A stretch of DNA of 64,000 bases from Rhodothermaceae bacterium. GTDB lineage: Bacteria > Bacteroidota > Rhodothermia > Rhodothermales > Bin80. The DNA is taken from contig VXSC01000044.1 of assembly GCA_009838195.1 (NCBI GenBank), positions 95,761-159,760 of the forward strand, in the 5' to 3' direction. Made by a program: the position numbers and the translations under genes. This document shows, piece after piece, positions 1 to 10,000 of the stretch. Every line of letters starts with the position of its first letter. Within the stretch, counting starts at the first letter, position 1. A model generated the notes under the pieces. The model ran no database searches and was not told the origin of the DNA. It saw nothing but the letters and a program-made list of their open reading frames with translations.

Positions 1-396
1 CGAACCAACCCCGACACCGAAGTCAAAACGATCGTTCAATCCGAAAAGATTCTGTCTGCCCGGCTAGTCCTGAATGAGCTCTATATGGATGAGCGTGTCG
101 AACGCTATATCGTAGACCTGGTCATTGCCACGCGGGACCCCAATTCCTTTGATTTACCTGACCTGGTGCCCCTGATTGAATACGGCGCCTCCCCCAGGGC
201 AACAATCAACCTGAACCTTGCGGCAAGAGCCCATGCATTCCTTCGTCATCGCGCTTATGTGACTCCCGAAGATGTACGCTCAATTGCCATGGACGTGCTC
301 CGCCACCGCCTAGCCGTAACCTATGAGGCAGAGGCCGAAGAAATGGAAGCCGAAGTAATTATTCAGAAAATTCTTGACAAGATTGAGGTTCCTTAG
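1..396 (+). CDS. MoxR-family AAA+ ATPase, C-terminal part
   Basis: The frame is open from the first base of the window and ends at a TAG at 394-396, so only the last 131 residues are visible. They match the lid (sensor 2) part of MoxR-type AAA+ ATPases: a GASPRAT motif at about residue 61, followed by an Ala-rich helix and a YVTPEDV motif. MoxR ATPases are cytoplasmic chaperone-like enzymes, usually beside DUF58 and von Willebrand factor A genes, which would lie outside the window to the left. The Walker A and B motifs are not in view. The acidic Glu-rich tail is unremarkable. Family assignment is from motifs; substrate unknown. Confidence 0.88.
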   Translation, partial: RTNPDTEVKTIVQSEKILSARLVLNELYMDERVERYIVDLVIATRDPNSFDLPDLVPLIEYGASPRATINLNLAARAHAFLRHRAYVTPEDVRSIAMDVLRHRLAVTYEAEAEEMEAEVIIQKILDKIEVP

Positions 397-421
397 TCCT
401 TATTATATACTATCTAAATGA

Positions 422-443
422 ATTACGTGTATGAAAACGTAAT
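422..443. repeat. Short inverted repeat after the moxR-like gene
   Basis: ATTACGT at 422-428 is repeated in inverted form as ACGTAAT at 437-443 around an 8-base loop. It lies 26 bases after the preceding stop codon. No T-tract follows, so it is not a convincing intrinsic terminator. It could be an operator for the M23 peptidase gene downstream or a weak 3'-end hairpin. Confidence 0.3.
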
Positions 444-565
444 CATTCTGTCAATTCACACGTAGAAATGGGAAATCGGTTTTATTTCGAAACCTGTAGC
501 GTATATTTCTCTCGCGCAGTGCCTTCTTCCCGTCGGTTCATTTATTGACAAAATTTTGTGATGGA

Positions 566-1531
566 ATGAGGTTAAGGAAATACCAACTTGACCCGCGTAC
601 ACTTGAGCCGGTATTAGCACCTTACGGTTTTGTCCGTCCTCTATTATGGGGCGGGGGGGTGCTTGCGGGGCTCGTCGCCATATGGTTTGTGGCTGATCTT
701 CTCGGAACTTCGGTACAGGAACAGAGGCTCATAGCAGAGAATCAGGCCCTCCAGGATGAGCTCTCTGAATCCCGTCAACGAGTGAGTGGCTTGAGTGAAC
801 AATTGGACAATCTCTCGGAGACAGATCGGGAGTTGTACCGGTTGATCCTGCAGGCTGATTCTATTCCGAGTGATGTGCGTCAGGTAGGTGTTGGTGGTGT
901 AGACCCGTATGCTCACTTTGATGGATTCAGCAAAACAACATCTGAACTTCTTCGAGATCACGCCGAACTCCTTGATCAGCTTGAAAGACAGATCAGTCTG
1001 CAAACTGCCAGCTTTCAGTATCTCGAAACACTTGGAATCAAACGAATAGAGGCGCTGGCACAACTTCCAGCCATTTCGCCCACAAAGGGAGGCCGTATTG
1101 CCTCTGGTTTTGGCTACCGTTTGCATCCAATCCTCCATTACCGGAGGATGCACTCCGGTTTGGACATTGCTGTACCCCGAGGCAGTCCGGTATATGCTAC
1201 GGGAGCAGGGGTCATTGAAGACATTGCGTACTCCAATATCGGATATGGCCGCTATGTTCTCATCGATCATCCTGAAGCTGGATATAAAACACTCTATGGC
1301 CACTTAGACTCAGTATTGCCAAACATCAGGGAGGGCGTGGAGGTTGTTCGTGGACAACAAATTGCAAAAAGTGGAAACACTGGATTGAGCGTTGCTCCTC
1401 ATGTCCACTATGAGGTACGCGATCACAGTAATAATGCCCTTGATCCTCGCTACTTTCTGGGGCCCAGTATGACACCGCAACAGTACCAGGAACTCTTGGA
1501 CCGGGCAGACAACCTCAGCAGTCTTCCGTAG
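566..1531 (+). CDS. M23-family metallopeptidase (LytM/peptidoglycan hydrolase type)
   Basis: The 321-residue protein has a short cytoplasmic start (RLRKYQLDPRTLEPV), one membrane segment at about residues 24-43, a periplasmic coiled coil (about 50-100) and a C-terminal LytM domain. The zinc motifs are present: HSGLDIA near residue 195 and HVHYE near residue 279. A GYGRYVLIDH segment and YGHLDS lie between them. Such proteins cleave peptide cross-links in peptidoglycan or act as hydrolase activators. The frame also allows a TTG at 545, but ATG 566 fits the usual N-terminus of this family in Bacteroidota (MxxRxYxxDPxTL). It stands alone between the MoxR end and a DUF2795 gene. The complete zinc site suggests an active enzyme rather than a degenerate activator. 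Confidence 0.9.
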   Translation: MRLRKYQLDPRTLEPVLAPYGFVRPLLWGGGVLAGLVAIWFVADLLGTSVQEQRLIAENQALQDELSESRQRVSGLSEQLDNLSETDRELYRLILQADSIPSDVRQVGVGGVDPYAHFDGFSKTTSELLRDHAELLDQLERQISLQTASFQYLETLGIKRIEALAQLPAISPTKGGRIASGFGYRLHPILHYRRMHSGLDIAVPRGSPVYATGAGVIEDIAYSNIGYGRYVLIDHPEAGYKTLYGHLDSVLPNIREGVEVVRGQQIAKSGNTGLSVAPHVHYEVRDHSNNALDPRYFLGPSMTPQQYQELLDRADNLSSLP

Positions 1532-1640
1532 CTGGATTGACGTTTTTTTTCGGGTTACCCCTCTGCATTACAACATATTCCTCTGAATTGCATAATATCC
1601 GGTTTCTAACTCGGATCACAAAGCGCACGTTAAATTCAAA

Positions 1641-1862
1641 ATGGGATACTGGACACTCGAACTGGCCTCCTATCTCGAGGATGCTCCCTGGCCAGCCACA
1701 CAGGAAGAGCTCATTGATTATGCCGAACGTACAGGAGCTCCTTTCGAAGTGATGGAGAACCTCCGGGAGCTCGAGGACGAAGGCGAACCCTACGAAAGCA
1801 TGGATGAAGTATGGCCTGATTACCCGACGGCCGACGACGATTTCTACTTCGAGGACGAGTAG
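1641..1862 (+). CDS. DUF2795 family small acidic protein
   Basis: A 73-residue, very acidic protein with the DUF2795 pattern: a YLEDAPWPATQEELIDYAE segment, then a helix (FEVMENLRELEDEGEPYESMDEVWPDY) and an Asp/Glu-rich tail. DUF2795 proteins are small cytoplasmic proteins of unknown role; several halophilic and marine Rhodothermota carry them. The start ATG at 1641 follows about 110 bases of non-coding sequence. Its last 59 bases overlap the only standard start codon of the next gene in another frame. No biochemical role can be inferred. Confidence 0.75.
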   Translation: MGYWTLELASYLEDAPWPATQEELIDYAERTGAPFEVMENLRELEDEGEPYESMDEVWPDYPTADDDFYFEDE

Positions 1863-4254
1863 GTGGGGTTTATGCCTACTGGTACTGGTTGGAGGGCTCT
1901 CATCAGCAGTTGCCTCCGCTCAATCTGATTCCGACACACCTCATATTGCAGAGGTGTTCTTTGTCGGAGATACTGACTTCTCTGACGAAGTCCTTCAAAG
2001 TCGTATCCGTACGGCCGTCAACCGGGAATTTCTCGGGCTTCGTGGTGCACACTGGTGGCTCTGGCTTTACCGAATTGGAGAAGCCGGCAGACTAGGCTCG
2101 CGGTTGAGTAGGGCCCTCATGAACCTGGGAGAACCACCTGCCATCATAGATGAAGCTGTGCTTGCTACGGACTTGGAACAGCTTCGTGTGTTCTTTGAAC
2201 GGGAAGGCTATCTCCAAACCGATATAAGCTATCAGATTGAGATTGATGGCAACCATGCTTACATCACGTTCAATATTGTTCAGGGACCTGCCACACTGAT
2301 CAGCCGAGTATCCTATACTGGGCTGGACAGCCTGGATCTTCCACAACGACAACAACTTGCACAAACCTCCCTTTTTCCCCCACTACCCAATCAACCACTC
2401 CTGGATTATAAACCCGTACCACAGCGGTTCCGGGAGAGTCAATTGCTTGAAGAGAGAAGTAGGCTTCTGACACTGCTGCGAAATATGGGGTTTGCAGCCG
2501 TTACACGGGATTCAATTCGTGCCATTGTTACGCCCGTTACCATGGATTCCTTCAATGTCGAACTGCGGATCCATACCGGCAGACGCTTCCGTTACGGTAC
2601 GATACAGTTTGAGGTCGAAGGCCCCGAACCTGATGTACCCGTACGAATGGATACCCTCTTTGCCAACAGAGATACATCCAGATTCGTGATTTCCAAAATT
2701 CAGGGAGACCGCCGCATCAAGAGTGCTCTTTTGCTCAAAGCACTGGATATACGACCCGATGCCTGGTACAACCAATCGGAAATCCTGACGACCAAACGAC
2801 ACCTGGAAGCTACGGGAGTGTTCACGTTTACCGACATTGTTTCTCAGGCCCCCATTGATCAGGTACTCCCCCACCAGATCACCGTTCGAACTCGACCACG
2901 CCATGAATTTTTGTTTTCGACCTTTATTCGACAGAGTAATGATGCCTTGGGTGGTGTTGAGAATGAATTAGGTGGTGGACTGGGCCTCACGTATAAAAAT
3001 GCCAATATGTTTGGCGGTGGAGAGGTGCTCAGCCTAAGCACGACGGGCTCCGTTGCAGCAGATATAGATACGACCTTCCTTTCATCGACGCTGGCAGAAT
3101 TTTCAGCGACCGTAAGCCTCCCCTACCTGATTGCCCCGTTCCACCACTTGGATCTAGACCTGTTTCAGACCCGAACCCGGTTTACGTTCAGCTATCTTAC
3201 TGCTCGCCGCGAAGATTTAAGTCTGATTATACGTGGGCGCGTCGCAACACGCATCCGGTTCGAGCTACGACATAGCCCAAACATCACATCATTCGTTGAT
3301 CTGATGGATCTGAGCCTGAGCCAGCCGGATACGTTGCGCGGCTTTGAATCCAGATTCCTCAACCAGGTATTAGGCACTGAGGGAAGGACTCAAATCATTG
3401 ACCCTGTCCAACGTGCTCAAATCCTGGAAGACTATACTCAACCTCAAATCAACAACGCAATCCGTTACACGTTTCGATCTGAACAGGTTAACCTACTTCG
3501 CAGGGATGAGGGATATAGCTATGAGGCCAGTGCTGAACTGGGAGGAATGCTTCCCTATTTCCTAGATCGCTACGTATTCACTCCAGGCACGCTGGAGCAG
3601 AGCTTACGTCTTTTCTCTTTTGCAGGCAGTAATTCCGAAGCCTACTATCGTCAGTATGTGCGATTCACAAGCAGCTTTCGACGATACTATCGCCTGAGTA
3701 GTCGTACGGTTCTGGCTACAAAATTCTTTGGTGGCTGGGTCCACCCCATCGGTAAAGCCACCGTTGTACCATTTACGCACCGCTTCTACAGCGGTGGCGC
3801 ATCAAGCGTACGTGGATGGGGACTCCGTCAGTTAGGACCAGGAGCGGCTAGCTTCAGCCAGTTGTCCAATAATGAACGGGAAACGAATCTCCTGGGAGGG
3901 GACATCAAACTGGAGGCTAGTTTGGAGTTACGCCAGACCGTAGTCCAGGATCGCCTGGGAGCGGACTGGATCCTGGCCACCTTCACGGATGCAGGCAATG
4001 TATGGTTCGGTCCACGTAATCCCGGATTCAGTGAGACCGCCCCGGGACAACCGACAGGGCGTCTTGTTTTCCAAAACCTACTGCAGGAAACGGGCATGGG
4101 TTGGGGAGTCGGGGTCCGGGTTTCATGGGCGTATCTGGTTGCTCGTCTGGATATGGCAGTCCAGGTCCACGATCCCAAACGCCCAGACGCAGGATTATTC
4201 CCCTCAGGTCTGAATAATTGGGTAGGCTATTTTCGCCTTGGTCATGCCTTCTGA
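1804..4254 (+). CDS. Omp85/BamA-TamA family outer membrane protein
   Basis: The 816-residue product starts with an unusually long basic n-region, a hydrophobic segment at about residues 22-37 (WGLCLLVLVGGLSSAVASA) and a cleavage site before AQSDSD. POTRA-like regions follow (IAEVFFVGDTDFSDEVL), then a 16-stranded barrel. The Omp85 hallmark lies near residue 660: FYSGGASSVRGWGLRQLGPG, the lid-lock VRGW motif. The protein ends GYFRLGHAF, with the terminal Phe of outer membrane barrels. Family members insert or translocate proteins or lipids across the outer membrane. ATG 1804 is the only ATG/GTG/TTG before the signal sequence in this frame, so the gene overlaps the DUF2795 gene by 59 bases. The 3' end overlaps rlmD by 11 bases. 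It may be TamA-like rather than the essential BamA; the length and POTRA count do not settle this. Confidence 0.88.
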   Translation: MKYGLITRRPTTISTSRTSRWGLCLLVLVGGLSSAVASAQSDSDTPHIAEVFFVGDTDFSDEVLQSRIRTAVNREFLGLRGAHWWLWLYRIGEAGRLGSRLSRALMNLGEPPAIIDEAVLATDLEQLRVFFEREGYLQTDISYQIEIDGNHAYITFNIVQGPATLISRVSYTGLDSLDLPQRQQLAQTSLFPPLPNQPLLDYKPVPQRFRESQLLEERSRLLTLLRNMGFAAVTRDSIRAIVTPVTMDSFNVELRIHTGRRFRYGTIQFEVEGPEPDVPVRMDTLFANRDTSRFVISKIQGDRRIKSALLLKALDIRPDAWYNQSEILTTKRHLEATGVFTFTDIVSQAPIDQVLPHQITVRTRPRHEFLFSTFIRQSNDALGGVENELGGGLGLTYKNANMFGGGEVLSLSTTGSVAADIDTTFLSSTLAEFSATVSLPYLIAPFHHLDLDLFQTRTRFTFSYLTARREDLSLIIRGRVATRIRFELRHSPNITSFVDLMDLSLSQPDTLRGFESRFLNQVLGTEGRTQIIDPVQRAQILEDYTQPQINNAIRYTFRSEQVNLLRRDEGYSYEASAELGGMLPYFLDRYVFTPGTLEQSLRLFSFAGSNSEAYYRQYVRFTSSFRRYYRLSSRTVLATKFFGGWVHPIGKATVVPFTHRFYSGGASSVRGWGLRQLGPGAASFSQLSNNERETNLLGGDIKLEASLELRQTVVQDRLGADWILATFTDAGNVWFGPRNPGFSETAPGQPTGRLVFQNLLQETGMGWGVGVRVSWAYLVARLDMAVQVHDPKRPDAGLFPSGLNNWVGYFRLGHAF

Positions 4255-5695
4255 TCCATCCATAGACGCAGATACACCGTCGAAGCCTCCACTGCGACGT
4301 GGGGATGTTGTGGAATTGGTGATGGAGAAAATGGCAGACCGGGGAAAGTGCCTCGCATATCATAACGGTCAGGTGGTGTTTGTCCCTCATACCCTAGCAG
4401 GTGAGCGTGTGCAGGCCAAAGTGGTAAAACGGCGCAGGAAGTTTGCGGAGGCGCAGCTTCTGGCCGTGCTGCATCCTTCTCCAAACCGGGTCCAACCACG
4501 TTGTGAATATTTCGGAAGCTGCGGCGGTTGCACCCTCCAAACTACCTCCTACACACAGCAGCTTGAGGATAAATATCAACTGGTGCGCGAGACAATGACA
4601 CGCATCGCTGACCTACCAAATCTGGAGATTCACAAGCCACTGGAATCGGCTGCAATCTTTGGTTACCGAAATAAGATGGAGTTCTCCTTCTCCCCCTACC
4701 GCTGGCTCACCAGAGAGGAGATTGATTCTGGAGAAGTATTTGATACCTCATTTGCACTCGGTCTGCATCCACCAAACGTATTCGCCAAAATCCTGGACAT
4801 TCACCGATGTCATCTTCAAGGTGAACGTAGTACGGCAGTGGTCAACGGGATCCGAGTCCTTGCAAAGCAACATCATTGGAGTCCCTGGAACTGGCGGAAC
4901 AAAGAGGGATTTTTACGACACCTTGTCATTCGCCAGTCTGTACATATGCCGGATTTTATGGTGAATTTAATTACATCTGAGTACGATGCGGAATGCATGT
5001 CCTGCCTTGAAGCCTACCTCAAAGAGGAGCATCCGTATGTGACCACACTGGTAAATACCATCAATTCAACACCTGCTCAGACCGCCTTTGGAGAACGAAC
5101 CGAGACCATCTACGGCCCTGGGATTCTTCGAGAACGTATTGGTGACCTTACCTTTGAGATTGCGCCCGGCGCATTCTTTCAGACCAACACTCTTCAGGCA
5201 GAACAATTGGTGAACGTCGTACGCGACCTCGCTGGAGTGACTAAAAACGAACATGTATACGACCTGTACTGTGGCACTGGAACGATCGCATTATCCCTCG
5301 CTAAACATGCCGCACATGTGACCGGTATTGAACTGATCGAAGATGCCATCCTGAACGCAAGAAGCAATGCAGCTCTGAACGGAATCAAGAACACCACCTT
5401 CATCAGTGGGGACATGCTGCGGCTCTTAAATCCAGAGCTCATTACTGAGCATGGGAATCCTGATGTCGTCGTGCTTGATCCTCCACGAGCAGGTATGCAT
5501 CCAAAGGTGGCCGTGCAGGTATCTAGGCTAAACGCTCGCAGGATTGTGTACGTGAGTTGTAATATTCAATCCCAAGCCCGTGATCTACTGATCTTATCGA
5601 AGTCGTACGATGCCATTGTTGCGCAACCTGTTGACTTATTTCCCCAAACCCATCATCTTGAGAACATCGTCCTACTTGAGAAAAAAGTATTGTGA
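4244..5695 (+). CDS. rlmD: 23S rRNA (uracil(1939)-C(5))-methyltransferase RlmD
   Basis: A 483-residue SAM-dependent RNA m5U methyltransferase of the RlmD/TrmA group. An N-terminal TRAM domain precedes an iron-sulfur cluster motif (CEYFGSCGGC, Cys near 87, 93 and 96, with a fourth Cys near 189 in IHRCH). The SAM motif YDLYCGTGTIALSLA, the VVLDPPRAGMHP loop and the catalytic Cys in YVSCNIQ (about 439) are all present. It methylates U1939-type sites of 23S rRNA, or a related RNA uracil, in the cytoplasm. A TTG at 4238 is possible, but ATG 4244 fits better. It overlaps the barrel gene upstream by 11 bases and touches the SDR gene downstream through TGATG, so these three genes are probably co-transcribed. 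RlmCD-type dual specificity cannot be excluded. Confidence 0.85.
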   Translation: MPSDPSIDADTPSKPPLRRGDVVELVMEKMADRGKCLAYHNGQVVFVPHTLAGERVQAKVVKRRRKFAEAQLLAVLHPSPNRVQPRCEYFGSCGGCTLQTTSYTQQLEDKYQLVRETMTRIADLPNLEIHKPLESAAIFGYRNKMEFSFSPYRWLTREEIDSGEVFDTSFALGLHPPNVFAKILDIHRCHLQGERSTAVVNGIRVLAKQHHWSPWNWRNKEGFLRHLVIRQSVHMPDFMVNLITSEYDAECMSCLEAYLKEEHPYVTTLVNTINSTPAQTAFGERTETIYGPGILRERIGDLTFEIAPGAFFQTNTLQAEQLVNVVRDLAGVTKNEHVYDLYCGTGTIALSLAKHAAHVTGIELIEDAILNARSNAALNGIKNTTFISGDMLRLLNPELITEHGNPDVVVLDPPRAGMHPKVAVQVSRLNARRIVYVSCNIQSQARDLLILSKSYDAIVAQPVDLFPQTHHLENIVLLEKKVL

Positions 5696-6660
5696 TGGGT
5701 AAGACTGCATTTGTGACGGGAGGAACTGGCTTCGTCGGCAGCCACCTGGTTGAGGCATTACTCCAGCGAGGTTACTCAGAAATTCGCTGTCTAGTCCGTT
5801 CTGAACCGAAATGGCTGACAGGGCTTGATGTCGTGCATATACGCGGCAGCCTCAACGATTCCACGCTGGTTGAACAAGCTCTGCAAGGGGTAGATTTTGT
5901 CTACCATTTAGGTGCAATGACACGCGCACGGACATGGGAAATGCTGTATGAGGCCAACGTAACCTCTACGATAAACTTGATGACGGCGGCCGCTTCTGCA
6001 AAAATTCCCAAAGTATGTATTGCCAGCAGTCTGGCGGTCGTTGGTGATACCGGGGAGGTACTCGCCGATGAATCCACACCCTGCGAACCCGTTTCCATGT
6101 ACGGGAGAAGTAAACTCGCCATGGAACATGCATTGGCAGACATGGATCTGCCCATAGTCATTATCCGCCCTCCCGTTGTATATGGACCAAGGGATCGAGA
6201 TCTACTGACTTTTTTTACTGCCATAAATCGTGGACTCTGTGTTGTACCCCGGCGCGACCCTGGACTGTCACTCGTGTATGTACGAGACTTGGTCCGGGGT
6301 ATCATTGGGGCAGCTGAATCTCCGCGGACTACTGGCGAAACCTACTATGTAGGAAGTCGTCGAATTATATCCTGGGGGAAACTGAAAAAATCGTCTGAGT
6401 CTGCGTTGGAGAAAAAATCACGGATGATCCAGATCCCACGCTCGCTCATCATGCCACTGGGAACCCTCAGTGAATTTGCCGGAAAGCTGTCCCGAACCTA
6501 CCCGGCACTGAACCGCGAGAAGGCGCGGGAAATCCTTCATGCGACAAAACAATGTTCATCCAAAAAGGCCAGTGAACATTTTGGGTATACTTCTCAGGTC
6601 TCATTGAACGATGGCATAAAAGAAACCATTTCGTGGTACCGGATGCAGGGGTGGATTTAA
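5695..6660 (+). CDS. Extended SDR, NAD-dependent epimerase/dehydratase family
   Basis: The 321-residue protein begins with the dinucleotide-binding motif VTGGTGFVGSHL (Gly-x-x-Gly-x-x-Gly). It carries the YxxxK catalytic pair as YGRSK near residue 142, with the upstream Ser in ASSLAVVG. An RPPVVYGPRD segment is typical of nucleotide-sugar epimerases, dihydroflavonol reductase-like and 3-beta-hydroxysteroid dehydrogenase-like enzymes. The start ATG overlaps the rlmD stop by one base (TGATG), so translation is likely coupled. Substrate cannot be read from sequence; neighbours do not include a sugar pathway. A nucleotide-sugar or ketone/aldehyde reductase are both possible. Confidence 0.82.
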   Translation: MGKTAFVTGGTGFVGSHLVEALLQRGYSEIRCLVRSEPKWLTGLDVVHIRGSLNDSTLVEQALQGVDFVYHLGAMTRARTWEMLYEANVTSTINLMTAAASAKIPKVCIASSLAVVGDTGEVLADESTPCEPVSMYGRSKLAMEHALADMDLPIVIIRPPVVYGPRDRDLLTFFTAINRGLCVVPRRDPGLSLVYVRDLVRGIIGAAESPRTTGETYYVGSRRIISWGKLKKSSESALEKKSRMIQIPRSLIMPLGTLSEFAGKLSRTYPALNREKAREILHATKQCSSKKASEHFGYTSQVSLNDGIKETISWYRMQGWI

Positions 6661-7056
6661 GCCAGCCTTCCAAGGGTAGTCTGCAGACCATATGCAAGAT
6701 CAACGGCATTGCGGTCAATTTACAGGGCTCAAATCTATGAGGCCACCCCTCGCAAGGATATGTCCTATTTTTCTTTAGGAGTACCTACCCATGCCTCAAA
6801 ATACTGTATCCTGCTCAAGCTTAATCTCGCAGAGACCCACGGAGCACAGCGACAAATAATTTGACCATCGCCCCCAGTTCTGCAACTCACACATCGATTC
6901 ACTGTACACAGGTTATTGTTCTGCCTCGAACGTCTGCACTCATTGCGGCGTTTGAGTTTTGTATATTCTTAGTTCAGTCGGGAACTTCATTCGCCCACAT
7001 GAACGGACCGTTTCTGCTGAACCATACAGTTTAAATCCACCTGACCTGGAAAGAAA
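6661..7056 (+). other. Gene-free stretch upstream of the 2-oxoglutarate dehydrogenase gene
   Basis: About 400 bases without a convincing gene. It probably carries the promoter for the large dehydrogenase gene. One short frame (6791-6859, 22 codons, MPQNTVSCSSLISQ...) is preceded by a good AGGAG 10 bases upstream, but has no recognisable family or composition signal. A GGAAAG at 7048-7053 serves as the ribosome site for the GTG at 7057. No clear terminator for the upstream operon is visible. Confidence 0.4.
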
Positions 7057-10000
7057 GTGAGCTTGCTTGGATTCAATACGGGTTACGTTGAAGAGCTCTA
7101 TAAACGCTTCCTGGATGACCCATCCAGCGTCAGCGAAAGTTGGCGGGAGTTCTTTACTGACTATGATCCCGGAGAGACTGCTCCGCTACCGGTCGCACAG
7201 AAAGAAGTGCCCAAAAAGCAAGAGGAGATAAAGAAGGATCCCCCACATCCCTCGGGAGATGGGTTGCCTGCTGATGCAGAGGTTGCCCTCATCCGCGGGC
7301 CTGGCGCGGCGATTGTGGACAACATGGAAGCCAGCCTCCGCATTCCTACGGCAACTTCTGTTCGCACATTCCCCGTTAAACTGCTCGCCGAAAATCGTAC
7401 GCTTCTCAATCAGTACCAACGTGGTATCGATGGATTCAAGGTTTCCTTCACGCATATCATCGCCTATGCAATCGTACAGGCCCTGAAGGTCTTCCCAACC
7501 ATGTTCAGTACATTCGTCAGGGAAGGAAGCAAACCGAAGCACGTACGTCCATCTCAGGTAAACTTTGGCCTCGCAATTGACATTGAGCGCAGGGGCCGTC
7601 GTTCCCTGCTCGTGCCGAATATTAAGGGGGCAGACCAGATGAATTTTGCGCAGTTTCTCGGCGCTTACAATGAACTCATCCGACGCTCCCGGGGCAACGC
7701 GCTGACAGTTGAGGATTTTCATGGGACGAACGTCACGCTGACCAATCCGGGAATGATTGGGACCAGCCTCAGTGTGCCGCGCCTAATGCCACATCAGGGG
7801 GTCATCGTCGGTATTGGTTCCATTGGTTATCCACCAGAATATCAGGCAATTAGTGCTGCTTCCGCCAGTAAGGTTGGGCTGGCCCCGGTGATGACCGTCA
7901 CCAGTACCTATGATCACCGTGTCATTCAGGGTGCGGAAAGCGGTGCTTTCCTGGCTCACATTGCGGATCTGTTACAGGGTAACGACAACTTCTATTCAGA
8001 TCTTTTTGAAGATCTTCATGTGCCCTACCCTCCATTTGTTCTCAGTCCTGACTCGACTCCCCGATTAGGGAGCTCCCAGAAGACAGGCAAGGAGATGAAC
8101 CTTGTCGAAAAACAGGCCCAGGTCATGATTATGATCCGGGTATTTCGCGTCTTGGGACACCTACAGGCAGACACGAACCCACTTCAGAATAATTGGAAAT
8201 ATCATTCCGAACTGGATCCTGCCAAGTACGGCCTGACGGTGTGGGATCTGGATCGTGAATTCGTCACAGGAGGGCTTGGTGGAAAGGATGTTCTCCCCCT
8301 GAGAGATATCCTAAACACTCTTCGGGAGACCTATACACGCCGCATCGGTGTTGCGTATATGCACCTCTCGAGTCCAATCGAAAAACACTGGCTTCAGGAG
8401 AAGATTGAGACTTTGCGCGATTCTGAAGAACTGACACTAGATGATCAGCGGCGAATTCTACTTAAGTTGAACAAGGCAGAGGCATTCGAACGCTTCCTGC
8501 ATACCCGCTTCATTGGACACAAGCGCTTTTCTCTTGAGGGTGGGGAAAGTATCGTCCCCATGTTGGATCTGATTGTGAATGACGCTGCAGAGCAAGGTGT
8601 GCACGAAGTCATAATTGGCATGACCCACAGAGGTCGGCTCAATATTCTGGCCAACATCATCGGAAAATCCTACGAGAACATCTTTTCGGAGTTTGAAGGC
8701 AACATCAACCCCGATACGATCTATGGATCCGGGGATGTAAAGTACCACCTAGGCAGTAAAGGAACGTACGAGACAGAGAGTGGGGCAAAAGTTGAACTGA
8801 CATTGGCCTCCAATCCCAGTCATTTGGAATCTATAACCCCAATCGTGCAGGGAATGGTGCGGGCAAAACAGGACTGTATCAGAGACGCTGGCAACACTGA
8901 TTTGTCCGATGGCCAGGTTACGGATATGATCATTCCTGTGCTGATTCACGGAGATGCTGCATTTGCTGGCCAGGGGGTTGTTGCGGAAACCCTGAACTGT
9001 AGCCAACTCAGAGGCTATCATACTGGCGGCACCATCCATCTTGTCATCAACAACCAGATCGGCTTTACGACAGGACCTAGTGAGGCGCGCAGTTCCACCT
9101 ATGCAACGGATGTGGCCCGAATGATTGAAGCACCGATTTTCCATGTGAATGGGGATGACCCCGAGGCGTGCGTACGCGTGGCTCGTCTTGCCTTGGACTA
9201 CCGGCAGGTATTCAACAAAGATATCGTTGTTGACATGCTCTGCTATCGACAGCATGGCCACAATGAAGGGGATGAGCCGACCTACACCAATCCAGTCCTG
9301 TACCAGCAGATTCAAAAGAAGCGGTCTCCACGCAAGCTCTACACCGAGTCGCTTCTGAACCGGGGGGCAATGAAGCCGGATGAAGCAGAAAAAATGCTGG
9401 ATGATTTCCGGGCATTGCTACAGGACGCATTTGAACGGACCTCTGACCTTAAGGAGAAAGATCCGGCCGCGATACTTGAGCACTTCCATAATCGCAGCTA
9501 CGAATCCCCACCTCCCGTAGACACCCGTGCTTCTGAGGATCAACTTGAAAACATACTCCATGCGCTGCTGCAAATCCCGGATGGATTTAATGCTCATCCT
9601 AAGTTGATGCGGCAGTTTGAACGCCGGAACGAAAAACTACGGAAGTCAGGACAGCTCGACTGGGCATTTGCTGAGGCACTGGCATTTGGCACCCTCCTTC
9701 AGGAAGGAACGACTGTTCGCCTGAGTGGTCAGGATTCCAGGCGTGCAACTTTCTCGCAGCGCCATGCCGTGATTTACGATCAAATCACGAACGCAGAATA
9801 CATTCCCTTGAATCATATCACTGAAGAACAAGCGAGGCTGCATATCTACGACAGTCTACTATCCGAATATGCGGTAGCCGCATTCGAATACGGATATTCC
9901 GTCCAGAACCAGGACGCCCTAGTAATCTGGGAGGCACAATTCGGGGACTTCGCCAATGGTGCACAAATCGTCTTTGACCAATTTCTATCCGCCGCCGAAG

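Noticed and set aside
644..1303. 219-codon minus-strand open frame across the M23 gene
   Set aside because: It is antisense to conserved LytM motifs and has no coding-like features of its own.
6791..6859. 22-codon frame with a good Shine-Dalgarno (AGGAG) before the dehydrogenase gene
   Set aside because: No hairpin pair, no amino-acid codon run and no family resemblance; plausible but unsupported as a gene.
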